Below, piece after piece: positions 36,937 through 46,085 of a stretch of DNA of 64,000 nucleotides; within the stretch, counting starts at the first letter, position 1, and every line of letters begins with the position of its first letter. Location: positions 62,702,600 to 62,766,599 of the forward strand of contig NC_083602.1 in assembly GCF_029168945.1 (NCBI RefSeq), in the 5' to 3' direction. Below the pieces are notes generated by a model. It did no database searches. It was not told the DNA's origin and was given only the letters and a program-made list of their open reading frames with translations. This stretch comes from Cannabis sativa (taxonomy: Eukaryota; Streptophyta; Magnoliopsida; Rosales; Cannabaceae). A program made the position numbers and the translations under genes.

Positions 36937-38208
36937 GTTTCCTTTCCTTTTTCTTTAATGTCACATTGGGGACAATGTGTCACTTTAGTTTGGGGGGAGG
37001 AGCGACTTAATTTTTATTTTGAGTTTTTAAGTTTTATGTCTTTTAATTTTTAATTTTTAGTTTTTTATTGTTTTGAGTCAATTTGCTTAATATGAGTCAA
37101 TTTAAAAGTAGGTAGATAGCATGATTTGAAAAGTTCACTTATTTTCGAAAAATCTGTGTGCTTGGCGATATTACATTCTTGACTAATTTCAATTTTATAC
37201 TTAAAAGAACATAGAATCATATTAGGTAATTTTCTAGTAATTGAATTGGTTTATGTATGCTAATTTGATATGTGAAAAGTTGTTTGGAAAATTCTAGAAC
37301 TTGCTTGCTTGCTATTTGAGGCGAAATAATAAATTATGCATGACTAGGAAAGTGATTTAGGCAATTTTTTGGATCGATTGTGCCTTTCAAGCCATCCTTG
37401 TAATTTTTATCCTAGTTACCTTTTTTGAGCCTTAACCTATTCTTTGTTCAACACAGATGAGCCTAAAAAAGATAAACCCATAAATATCTAAGATATTTAA
37501 CCCTAATTATACCATAAGTAGATCTTTAGTTTGGGGGAATTTGGATGGGAAGTTTGTTGTGTGTGTGGGAAAAAGTATGAAAATTGAGAGAATATAAAAA
37601 AAAAAAAAATGATTGGCAACAACTTGAAAAAAAAAAAGAAAAGAAAGAAAAATCTGACAACCAATGTCAAATAAAAAAAAGATAAATATAAAGTTGTTGC
37701 AACCTTGTTGAAAAATATATCTCTCATGTAAATAGAAAAAGGGGTATTGGGATTGTGTGAACAATATTGTGGGTGACATGATTGGAGAAGCTTATGGTAT
37801 AGACAAGCGTAAATGACCATCTCATCTACCCTTACCAAAGCCTAACAATAGAAGCCGAGAAAGACCTTCTGATTTTTGGTTGTGCATTAATTTATATTAG
37901 TGGAGAATAGTAAGTAGTGCAAGCATATGGAATTTTGGGTTAGTGGATTGATGATTTTAATTGGTATGCATAAAGTGGTTTAATTGTTAGTTAATTGCAT
38001 TCTATGGTTTTATGAGCTAAATGAAAATAAATTGAAATCTGTCAAGGGTGTAATTAAACTGAAATTCTGGATTATATCCATAAGTGAATTTTTTCATAAT
38101 CATGTTATCGAAGCTACTTGAAAATTACTCATGTTTTGGAGATTGACTTGTTTAATGTTTATTTAGTGTTTTACTCGAGGACGAGTAAAAGCTTAGTTTG
38201 GGGGAATT
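36937..38208 (+). other. Untranslated 3' region of non-autonomous element with repeated PPT-like tracts
   Basis: No credible ORF. A perfect 7 bp hairpin with GGGA loop lies at 36962-36979. TTAGTTTGGGGG occurs three times, at 36985, 37526 and 38193. The last, directly before the 3' LTR, is the working polypurine tract. The copy at 37526 is followed by GAATTTG exactly as the real one is. A-rich runs lie around 37595-37690. Confidence 0.75.
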
Positions 38209-39532
38209 TGTTAGGTTATTTTTAGTATTAATTTTAGATTAAGTTTAGTATATTTTTAATTGAGTTTTAATCATGTTTGGAGCATTTTTACGCTTGTTAT
38301 CTTTTATTTTTACAGATTTAAAATAGAAGAAGATTAGAAAAATATCAGAGAAAAAGATGGGAAAAAAGATAAAAATATCTCACAAATATCATGATATTTA
38401 AAATAGAGAAAATTGTGCAAGAAAATAAAGCTAAAACTTCAAGCCTGAATTCGAGGGTGTTTTGTTTAGATTTAAAATATGAAAGTTCTAGATCTCTCTT
38501 TTATCTTTCCGGAACATCTTGAATCGTCCGATTCCAAGCAATATTGAGAGAGTTATGGCCAAAATACTATCAGTGAACGCAGAAAAAAATATCTCGTTTG
38601 AGGTTTCCCAAAAATTTAAATCCGAATGGGAATTTAAATATTGCGTTTTTTTCCATATTTTTAGGCCTTCAATGCATATATAAAGGGAAGAATGGAGTTG
38701 ATTTCATGAAGCACTCTCAGAGAGAAAAAGTGAGAGTTCAGATACAGAGTAGAGATATCAGCTGCAATATTGAAGACATACTGCTCAGGGTTTTTCAGCA
38801 TTCTTCTTTTCTTCTTTTCTGTATTTTTTTCATCTCTTTTCTATCAGTTAATATGTGTATTTGTGCTTCAATGAACATGAGTAACTAAACACTTTAATTA
38901 GGGTTAGATGGATATTGTTTAACATTGTTTATGGTTTTAATATGATTTATTTTCCCCCTAATTTCTATGTATTCTATTTTATTTGTGCTTAATTACTTTT
39001 AATTGCCTGATCACCAATTAACTGTTTATGATTTTGATGCGAGATCTGAGAAGTGAGTGTCAAATATGCTATAGTAGAATAGAAGTGAATTTCGATATAG
39101 GACGAGAGTACCTATATGGTTTAGATAGCTTATAGGGTTTCTGTGTTTAATGCCTGTTGCATGTTAAATTTATCACGAGAGTAGAAAGTTTACATGTAAT
39201 TGAGGTTTATATATCTGAGAAGACTATAAATTACCTTAGTAAACCTGCTATTGCATAGGAATTAATATTAGGAAAATAATCATATTAAGCCATATTCAAT
39301 AAAAAACAATTGAAATCAACACCCTAGTTTATTAACTATCAATTTTCTCGAATCGTTGCTTCCAACTATTTTTCTTATACTTCATTGTTTTTCCCATCTT
39401 TTATTTAATCAAATAGAAGTAAAAGTTTAATTTTAATGTACTTAACTCCACTCCCTGTGGGATCGACCTCACTCCTAGTGAGTCTACTACTTGAAACGAT
39501 ACGTACACTTGCGTGTGCTAAATATCGCAACA
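38209..39532 (+). repeat. 3' LTR of non-autonomous gypsy element
   Basis: It starts TGTTAGGTTATTTTTAG directly after the tract TTAGTTTGGGGGAATT and ends AATATCGCAACA. CGGTT follows. A 17-18 bp segment present near 34730 in the 5' LTR is missing here. Confidence 0.93.
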
Positions 39533-39585
39533 CGGTTACCATTTAAATTTTCAAAATTGGTTTCCTTTTCTTGTCTTGCTTCCAA

Positions 39586-39684
39586 GTTTATATAAACCAA
39601 TCTTTGTCATTTAACTCACCACCTACCCGAACCCTTTTTCTTGTTTCTTATCTGTTTCTGTTCATCTTCTTTTTCAGATCCAAA
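39586..39684 (+). promoter_or_regulatory. Possible internal promoter or splice acceptor before the env-like ORF
   Basis: TTTATATAAACC lies at about 39586-39597, 90 bp before the ATG. TCTTCTTTTTCAG ends at 39677, eight bases before the ATG. Either a separate transcript (TATA) or a spliced subgenomic RNA (acceptor) could express the ORF, since pol ends more than 1 kb upstream. This is inference from motifs only. Confidence 0.4.
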
Positions 39685-41235
39685 ATGGTGAGAACCAAGA
39701 ATCTAGGGCACTCTAAAAAATTGGAAGAAACCGTTGCAACTCGTTCCAATGCTCCCCCTGCTGCTTCAGTTCATCCTCCTGCTGTTGCAAAGCCTAGAGA
39801 TTCATCGCTTCCCCAGCGTGAATCTCAAACCGAGAAGCAAAAACGTCCACCCAAGCAAGTTGCTCGCAAATCGGTAAGACCTCTTTGCACCTGGTCTTCT
39901 TCATCTGAATCTTCAAAGGAATCTCCTCCTCCGTTGGCAGTTCCCCCTCCTGCTGCATCAATTCCTGGCTCCACTCCAACAGGCCCTTCTACTCGAACTC
40001 GAGCCCAGCAAGCCTCTGCTGAGAAGGAACTTCGAGCCTCTCAATCTCGTGATAAGACAGTCCCTCCAGCCAAGAAGAAACTCAAGACTAATCCACCTTC
40101 GGCATCTTCAAAGTCCAGTTCAGAAGAAGAGGATCCAATGGAAGTTTCTTCAGACAAATCAGTGTCACTTCATTCTGAGAAGGACAGTGACGACAAAGAA
40201 CTCGAGCCAGAGCCTGCTCGATCAAAATCTGCCTCTGCAACAAAGGCCTCTGCTGCTGCCAAAGGCAAGCATCCTATGGAAGAACCTTCTTCTGGTAATG
40301 TCCCGTCATCTCTTTCTGGCTGCCCTCGATTTTATTATCGTGATAATGAACGTGACTGGAATTTATATGCAAACCGTAAGTTTGAAAGTGAGAGGAACTA
40401 TGATTTGCATGGTCATCGTTTTTATGGTAATGTAAAGTTTATTCAATTTCATCAATGGGAAAACACTCTCACTGGTTTCATTGGATACATTGCAAACATT
40501 GTTAATGATTTTTATGCTAATCTCGCTGATGATTTCCTTGATGAGAATTCTAGACTTTATCGAAGAGTTTATGTTAGGGGTCATTGGTTCTCTTTTTCTG
40601 AAAAGGATATTGCTCAAGCTTTGCAATTGCCCGAGAATGTCTCCAATGCAGTGATGTCCATGGGTCGTGAGTTGATGCACTCTGAACTCACGGGTGCTCG
40701 TTCAGAGTTGAAACCAGGGGAGAGTCTTCGAATCACTCACCTCACTTTTGCTCATGCATCTCTTATGCGGTTTGCTTTAAGCAATTGGGTTCCTAATTCA
40801 AACAAGACCGTAGTATCTCAAGATGTGGCTTCACTCTTATACCGCATCACTTCTGGAACTTCAATTGATTTGGCCTCCCACATTCTGAACCAGATTGTCT
40901 CCTTCCGAAGAGGTAAAAAGCCAACCCTTAAACTTGGGTTTCCAAATCTAATCTATAAGGTTTTATCTTCTCAGAAGAATGTGGCCCAATCACATGAAAC
41001 ACTTGAGCCTCCTATCAGTGGACCTACATTCCAGCCCTCTGAATACTTTGATGGTGTGTTTCAAAAACGGCCAAAGGCTGGTGCTGCTACTGCAAGTTCA
41101 AGTTCTGCTGCAGCAGAACTCCTGGAAGTAAAGTCCGAACTTCAGAATGTGCATAATCGCCTTGGAGCAATGGAAGAAGTGCAGCATGAGATGTCCAAGC
41201 AATTGTCTTCTTTGATTAAACTCTACCGAGACTAA
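39685..41235 (+). CDS. SIRE env-like protein, undamaged ORF of 516 codons
   Basis: This is the third ORF of the SIRE-like element, at the place of the env-like gene of this lineage. The ATG at 39685 (MVRTKNLGHSKK) is chosen over the in-frame ATG at 39571. It directly follows a pyrimidine tract ending in CAG, and the basic, Ser/Pro-rich N-terminal half starts there. Residues 1-220 are low-complexity and charged (KKKLK basic patch; Ser/Glu runs). Residues about 225-410 form a folded domain with YVRGHWFSFSEKDIAQALQLP, like the 'putative plant transposon protein' domain common in plant retroelements. A coiled-coil candidate ends the protein. No signal peptide follows the chosen start. The upstream 38 codons would add a hydrophobic stretch (TLFLVSYLFLFIFFF). 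It has no stops or frameshifts, unlike gag-pol of the same element. Function is unproven. Confidence 0.8.
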   Translation: MVRTKNLGHSKKLEETVATRSNAPPAASVHPPAVAKPRDSSLPQRESQTEKQKRPPKQVARKSVRPLCTWSSSSESSKESPPPLAVPPPAASIPGSTPTGPSTRTRAQQASAEKELRASQSRDKTVPPAKKKLKTNPPSASSKSSSEEEDPMEVSSDKSVSLHSEKDSDDKELEPEPARSKSASATKASAAAKGKHPMEEPSSGNVPSSLSGCPRFYYRDNERDWNLYANRKFESERNYDLHGHRFYGNVKFIQFHQWENTLTGFIGYIANIVNDFYANLADDFLDENSRLYRRVYVRGHWFSFSEKDIAQALQLPENVSNAVMSMGRELMHSELTGARSELKPGESLRITHLTFAHASLMRFALSNWVPNSNKTVVSQDVASLLYRITSGTSIDLASHILNQIVSFRRGKKPTLKLGFPNLIYKVLSSQKNVAQSHETLEPPISGPTFQPSEYFDGVFQKRPKAGAATASSSSAAAELLEVKSELQNVHNRLGAMEEVQHEMSKQLSSLIKLYRD

Positions 41236-41562
41236 GTTGTTTCTTCTTTGCTTTTGGTTGAACTTATATCTATTTTTCTTTCTTTGTTTACTTTGGCACT
41301 CCGATAAACAAAAAGGGGGAGAGATATTTTTAATTTTTTTGTTTGCTTGTTTGCCCAACTCTGGACCTTTTTTCCAGGGGGAGTTGTGGTTGCTTAGTAC
41401 TTGTGAACTTATCTTTTAAAGTTAGCTTGTTTTTAAGTTTCTTTGTTATTTCCGATTGTATTACTCAGGGGGAGTAGTTTCTTTTGCTCTTGCTAACTTT
41501 GCCTTGCAGGTACTTTATGTTAAAAATTATTTTGTTCATCTAAAGTGCCAAAAGGGGGAGAT
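41236..41562 (+). other. Region of repeated polypurine tracts before SIRE 3' LTR
   Basis: GGGGGAG occurs four times: 41315, 41377, 41468 and 41554. The last (AAAAGGGGGAGAT) adjoins the LTR and is the plus-strand primer site. Multiple tracts before the 3' LTR are a feature of SIRE-lineage elements. The T-rich sequence between is non-coding. Confidence 0.8.
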
Positions 41563-42691
41563 TGTAAAGTCCTTTTTTGACAAGTCAGTTGACAAAATAA
41601 TTTTTCCATTTATGGTAAGATTGCTATGCATTCATATTCGATTTCTTGCCTTATAAATTCGGATTGTAGTTGCTCTTTTCCTTGTTTGGAAAGTTGCACT
41701 TTCAGATGAACTTTCCTTTGTTGAAATCTTATCAAAAGAGAAGGAATTCTCTTTTGGAAAGTTTTCTTTTTTTAAGGAAACTTTGATTATTGCCTCTTCC
41801 TTATTGATTTTGATTGTATCTTGATACAATCAGAATATCTAATCTGTTTTTGGCAGGAATCAAGCATTGATAGAAGATCGGACCCGATTTTAGAAAGTTT
41901 CCCGTTTCTGGTCAGATCTGCTGCGTCAGCATCCGATTCTGATGTAGCAGATCGTGTTTTCTTAGGAAAGTTTTTGTACAGCTGCTTATTCGAACTTGTG
42001 GTTGCCTCTTTGGTTTCTATGTTCTATAAATAGAGCCTAGAGAGCAACCATTCGAATTAACTCTTCCATTAATCATTTTTTGCGTTTATCTTTTTGAGAG
42101 AAGAGTGTTTCTTTGTTTTGTGAGAGCCTAGTTGTTCATCTAGGTTCTAGTTGTTCTATTTCTGTTCTTACTCTATCCTAGAGGTTGTGAAGAACTACTT
42201 GACTGAACAAGAGATTGGTCTTCGGGAGAAGACTTGATAAAGCCTTACTTCGGGAGGAAGTAAGCACTTGGTCTTCGGGAGAAGACTTGTTGAAGCCTTA
42301 CTTCGGGAGGAAGTAAGCACTCACACTTCAAAGACGAAGGGAGTTCGGACTTGAAGGTGTTTCAAGAAGTCAGATTCATAAAGTGGATTACAAAGGATTG
42401 CGGCAATACTTTAGAGGGAGTCTAAACTTGTTTAAGTCAATTGTCTTTGTAATTTTGATACTTTATTAATTGATTTCATTCTCTGGGCGTGGCCCCGTGG
42501 ACTAGGAGTGTTCGTGAGAACACTGATACCACGTATAAATCTCTTGTGTCAAGTTATTTATTTTTCTACAAATATTTTATATTCTGCCTGTTCTATTTTG
42601 CTGTAGCAGAATTACTTTCTGCTGCTGCAAAAACTTACAGTTTTTATATTTTCTTATATACAACTGACATTTGCAAAAACACGGTTTTTCA
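41563..42691 (+). repeat. 3' LTR of SIRE-like element
   Basis: 1,129 bp, TGTAAAGTCC to CGGTTTTTCA. TATAAATA is at 42025-42032. Four tandem hairpins lie at 42218-42316. CAAGT follows as target duplication. Confidence 0.95.
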
Positions 42692-42752
42692 CAAGTCATA
42701 ATGGGGCGAGTTCCTTGAAACCCTCCCACTACGACAAAGTACTGAGGCCAGT
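42692..42752 (-). pseudogene. Stub of copia internal region: pol linker joined to primer site
   Basis: After the CAAGT duplication, 42697-42738 aligns with the integrase-RT linker of family A pol (GAAACCCTCCCACTACGAC also at 55751). It is then fused to TGAGGCCAGT, the primer-site end that normally adjoins the 5' LTR. The intervening leader, gag and integrase are deleted. This makes the LTR at 42753 a 5' LTR on this side. Confidence 0.7.
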
Positions 42753-43571
42753 TGTTGGAATTATTTTACCAGGATCTTAGATCTACTCACAAGTATGTTT
42801 ATTAACATCCTAAATATGAACTTTCTAAAATGATGAAATAAACACGTATAAAGTTTAAGAAACCTTACATTGGGTGCAGCGGAATTAAATGACTCCTTCC
42901 GTTCAGATCTCTAACCCTTGTATCCTTTCTGTAGCAGAGTATTATCAAGATCTGAACCTGGATTTCTTTCTCTGAATCCTTGATGCTGAAACTCCTTGCT
43001 GATGATCTTTCTTCACGATCTTCCTCACTATGATTGAGGTATTTCTTGCTGTGTGTGGGAACTACTCTAATCACTAAGGTAATTTCGAAATGCTAAGGAA
43101 GAAGAGAGAGAGAGGGTGGCGGCCAAGGTAGAGAGAGAAAGGCTCAGGTTTTCTGATTCAGAAGTGTAATTCTGAAGCCTTCACTATCTATTTATAGCAT
43201 TCCACTAGGGTTAGGTTTGAATTATTTGGCATTAAAATAATGAAAATATCAGTTTAAAATGCCTACAAAAGTGGCCGGCCATGGCTTGATGGATTTGGGC
43301 CTTGCTTTTTGCAATTTTGCAATTTTAACACTTTTGTATCTGATTTTCTCAAAAATGCCAATTTTCTAATTCAACCATTTAAATGCCAATTCTAACTATT
43401 TAATAACTATAAATAATTATTAAATAATATTGTCATTTATCATATTTATTAATTGAACCATACAAAGTATCATAATTAACAAATATACCCCTATTAACTC
43501 TTTCTTTACAATTTCGCCCTTACTTAGTGAAAATTTCACAAATAGACATAGTCTAATTTGTGAATTATAAT

Positions 43572-45803
43572 TGTAAAGCCCGCTTAGTTAATTTGGAAAT
43601 TAGCAGTTGTTTATGTTTAATTATGAAATTATTTATAGCTATTTAAATAATTTATTACTGTTATTTATGGAATTTAGAAATGCATGGTTATGTTATTCAG
43701 TAGTTTTCATATGTTGCATTTCCGGTGCCCGGTATTTTGGAACTCGGCGTTTGGCTCAGTAGAAATCACAACTTAGAATGTTAGTAGTTTGGGGACGGGT
43801 TTTAGACATTGGGAATGTCGGGAATGGTCGGGAATTTAGAATTTCCCAAAAATACCCCTTTAGTATGATTTATGTGATTTTATGGTGGAAGGGCAAAATG
43901 GTCTTTTTGCCCCATTAGTGTTTTATCTTTTAGTGACTTGTTTATTTGAAAATAAATGTTATTTTATTTAAAACTTGGCTGAAATGAATAATGCATGTTA
44001 GTTTATTTCATTTTCTCTCTTTATCAAAAAAATCACAAACTTAGAAATAGGAAAAAAACCTCTCTCTTTTCCTTCTCATTTTCGGCTGGGTGCATGTGGT
44101 TCAAAGGCTGGGTTTTTCATCAAAATTCAAGCTAGATTCATCATAACTTTGGAACTCTTGTTTGTGGTAAGTGTTTCTTAATTTTCCTCCTTTATTTTCT
44201 TGAAGAAAATGGTGAAAAGTTGAGTAAATGCATGCTTTTTGTGGCTGTTGCTATTGCTGTGTTTTGTTGTTGATTTCTGAGGTTTAAATCATGTTTAATT
44301 GATGTTAATTGAGCTGTTTTGAAGCATGTTAGCTAGGTTGTGTGAAGCTTTGAGTTTTCTATGCAAAAAGTTATGATTTTTGAAAGAAATGGTTTAATTT
44401 GTTGCTGTGAAGTTGCTGGATGTTCTTAGTTGTTTTCAGAGGCTTAGATAAGCTTGATTAAGTAGAATTAAGCTAGTGGAATGCATGATTAGGTGGTTTT
44501 GCTCAAGTTTGAGTTTAGAACTCAAAGCTTGAGCTCCAATGGCATTTTTCGTGTTTGAGGTTTCTGGGTTGTTTTGATGCCTTGGATATGTTCTAGGGAA
44601 GGTATAGAACAGGTCTGGAAGGTTTGAATCAATTTGGGGTTGAATTGGTTGAGTTATGAAAATTTTATGTTGCTGCCTGCGAGGAACCGGAATTCGGGTT
44701 GTGCATCCGGAATTCCGGATGGGCTTCGAAAATTCCCAGAACCGGAATTCCGGTTGGGCAACCGGTCTGCCGGTTGGGGAATTTTCAGAACCCGTGTTTT
44801 TCCTCGTTTTTATGTTTTAAGGGGTATTGCCATGCTTTTTATCGATAGGGAAACTTTTAGTTCCTAGTTTAAGTCCTCGGAAAGTGATTTAGCGTGTCAC
44901 TTATAGCGTTGTGATTTTTATGGTTTAGGAGCCGATGTCCGCCACTCGGCTTCGGTTCCACGGGTTGACGGCACACCCGAATTCGAATCCGTGTAAGATT
45001 AGTATAACGGTATGCATATGTAGATTACATGTTTAGCGTGCATGTAGGAAGCCCGTTAGATTACATTAGTTATGTATATAGGCTTCGAACCATCCAACCC
45101 CGTCACGTCGGTACAGTTTGGAGTATGACCGACGGCCGGAGTATGACCGGTTCGACCGATCAGCCGACATTTGGTTGGTGGTTCCGTGCTATTGACCTAT
45201 CCCGTCGGTACAGCCGGAGTATGACCAGCAGCCGGAGTATGACCGGTTTGACCGATCAGGAGGATACTTGTCAATAGTACCGTCCCTGTGAACGTTCAGA
45301 ACTCAGTACCATGTTGGACATGGCAGTAGTGGCTCAGTACCATGTTGGACATGGCAGTAGCGGGACTCAGTATCGTGTTGGACACGACAGTTAGAATTAT
45401 GTATGAGTATTATTAGGCTTTTCTTACTGAGTCTGTCGACTCACAGTTTACGTTTATGTGTAGGTAAAGGAAAGGCTATAGCTGATGGACCGTGAGCGAG
45501 CTTATGAGATTGTACATGTCGGGGCGGTTAGGCCTGGAGCGTACGATCCTCGGGACAGCAAGGCTGATTTTTGTAACTGGTTGTTAGACGACCTTTATTT
45601 TATGTAACAGTTAAACAGTTAAAACTTTTTGTAAATAATTTTATAATCGGGATCCCGAGTCTTTTGTAATATTGTTTTATAAGTTTAATTAAAAAGCAAA
45701 ATTTTAATTAATCACGTTTTTCCATAAATCTCGTTGATTAGCAACGAGCTGCACAGTACGTTTAAAAATCACGTAATACGCCTATGGTAGTTAGGGTGTT
45801 ACA
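43572..45803 (+). repeat. 5' LTR of Tekay-like element
   Basis: TGTAAAGCCC to GGTGTTACA, 2,232 bp. Inside are overlapping CCGGAATTCCGG-type palindromes (44687-44780), a duplicated GGAGTATGACC block (45106-45260), three palindromic CAGTA-TTGGACA repeats (45303-45392) and a conserved hairpin followed by a splice-donor-like TAGGTAAAG (45428-45470). Confidence 0.95.
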
Positions 45804-45806
45804 ATT

Positions 45807-45819
45807 TGGTATCAGAGCC
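45807..45819 (+). other. Primer-binding site of Tekay-like element
   Basis: TGGTATCAGAGCC, complementary to initiator Met tRNA, three bases after the LTR. Confidence 0.92.
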
Positions 45820-46085
45820 GCCAGGTTGTCTTCCGAAGATCGTCACGACATGTACAATCATCATCAGCAGTTAGCTCGTTTCACGGTTCAGTAAGCCTTT
45901 ATTGCTTTAGTAGTTTATTTTATTCAGTTATGAAAAAGAAAAGCCTGCTAGGAAGCATGTTAGTAGCCTGACAGTAGAATAGGCGCATGTTTCGTTTTTA
46001 ATTTCCAAATTAAGCGGCATTAAAAAGCTCTTCTTGAATACGACCTGATATGCCAACTCTTGGTTTCGCAGGCGGTTCTAATCAG

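Larger units (their letters stand above)
34468..39532 (+). mobile_element. Non-autonomous Athila/Tat-type gypsy element
   Basis: A 5,065 bp element with target duplication CGGTT (34463-34467 and 39533-39537), two LTRs of 1,333 and 1,324 bp, an Athila/Tat primer site, a short gag-related ORF and a polypurine tract directly before the 3' LTR. There is no protease, RT or integrase. The LTRs differ at roughly 2% by eye, so the insertion is fairly young. The primer site and LTR ends match the Athila-like element at 6309-12909, a possible source of enzymes. Confidence 0.92.
25503..42691 (+). mobile_element. SIRE-like Ty1/copia element, complete, with two nested insertions
   Basis: Target duplication CAAGT lies at 25498-25502 and 42692-42696. 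LTRs are at 25503-28525 (1,127 bp without its insertion) and 41563-42691 (1,129 bp). Minus the insertions the element is about 10.2 kb: LTR, primer site, gag-pol as one frame, a spacer, an env-like ORF, repeated GGGGGAG tracts, LTR. The env-like ORF and the repeated tracts are marks of the SIRE/Maximus lineage. The LTRs differ at roughly 2% by eye. Inserted are a family A solo LTR (26203-28093) and a non-autonomous gypsy element (34468-39532). Confidence 0.93.

Noticed and set aside
39685..41235. A true viral envelope glycoprotein
   Set aside because: No signal peptide, no clear transmembrane anchor and no glycoprotein features after the chosen start; the folded part looks like a plant retroelement domain, so only the term env-like is used.
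41821..42033. A 70-codon ORF in the SIRE LTR
   Set aside because: Lies upstream of and across the TATA box of the LTR, and differs between the two LTR copies.
44634..44867. A 77-codon ORF repeated at 51770-52003
   Set aside because: The two LTRs of the Tekay-like element are near identical, so repeated ORFs are expected; composition reflects the CCGGAATTCCGG palindromes.
46050..46085. The ATG at 46050 as the Tekay gag start
   Set aside because: The following residues are not gag-like, and the MDARRTTRSQG start at 46086 fits the family better; 46050 also precedes a possible splice acceptor.
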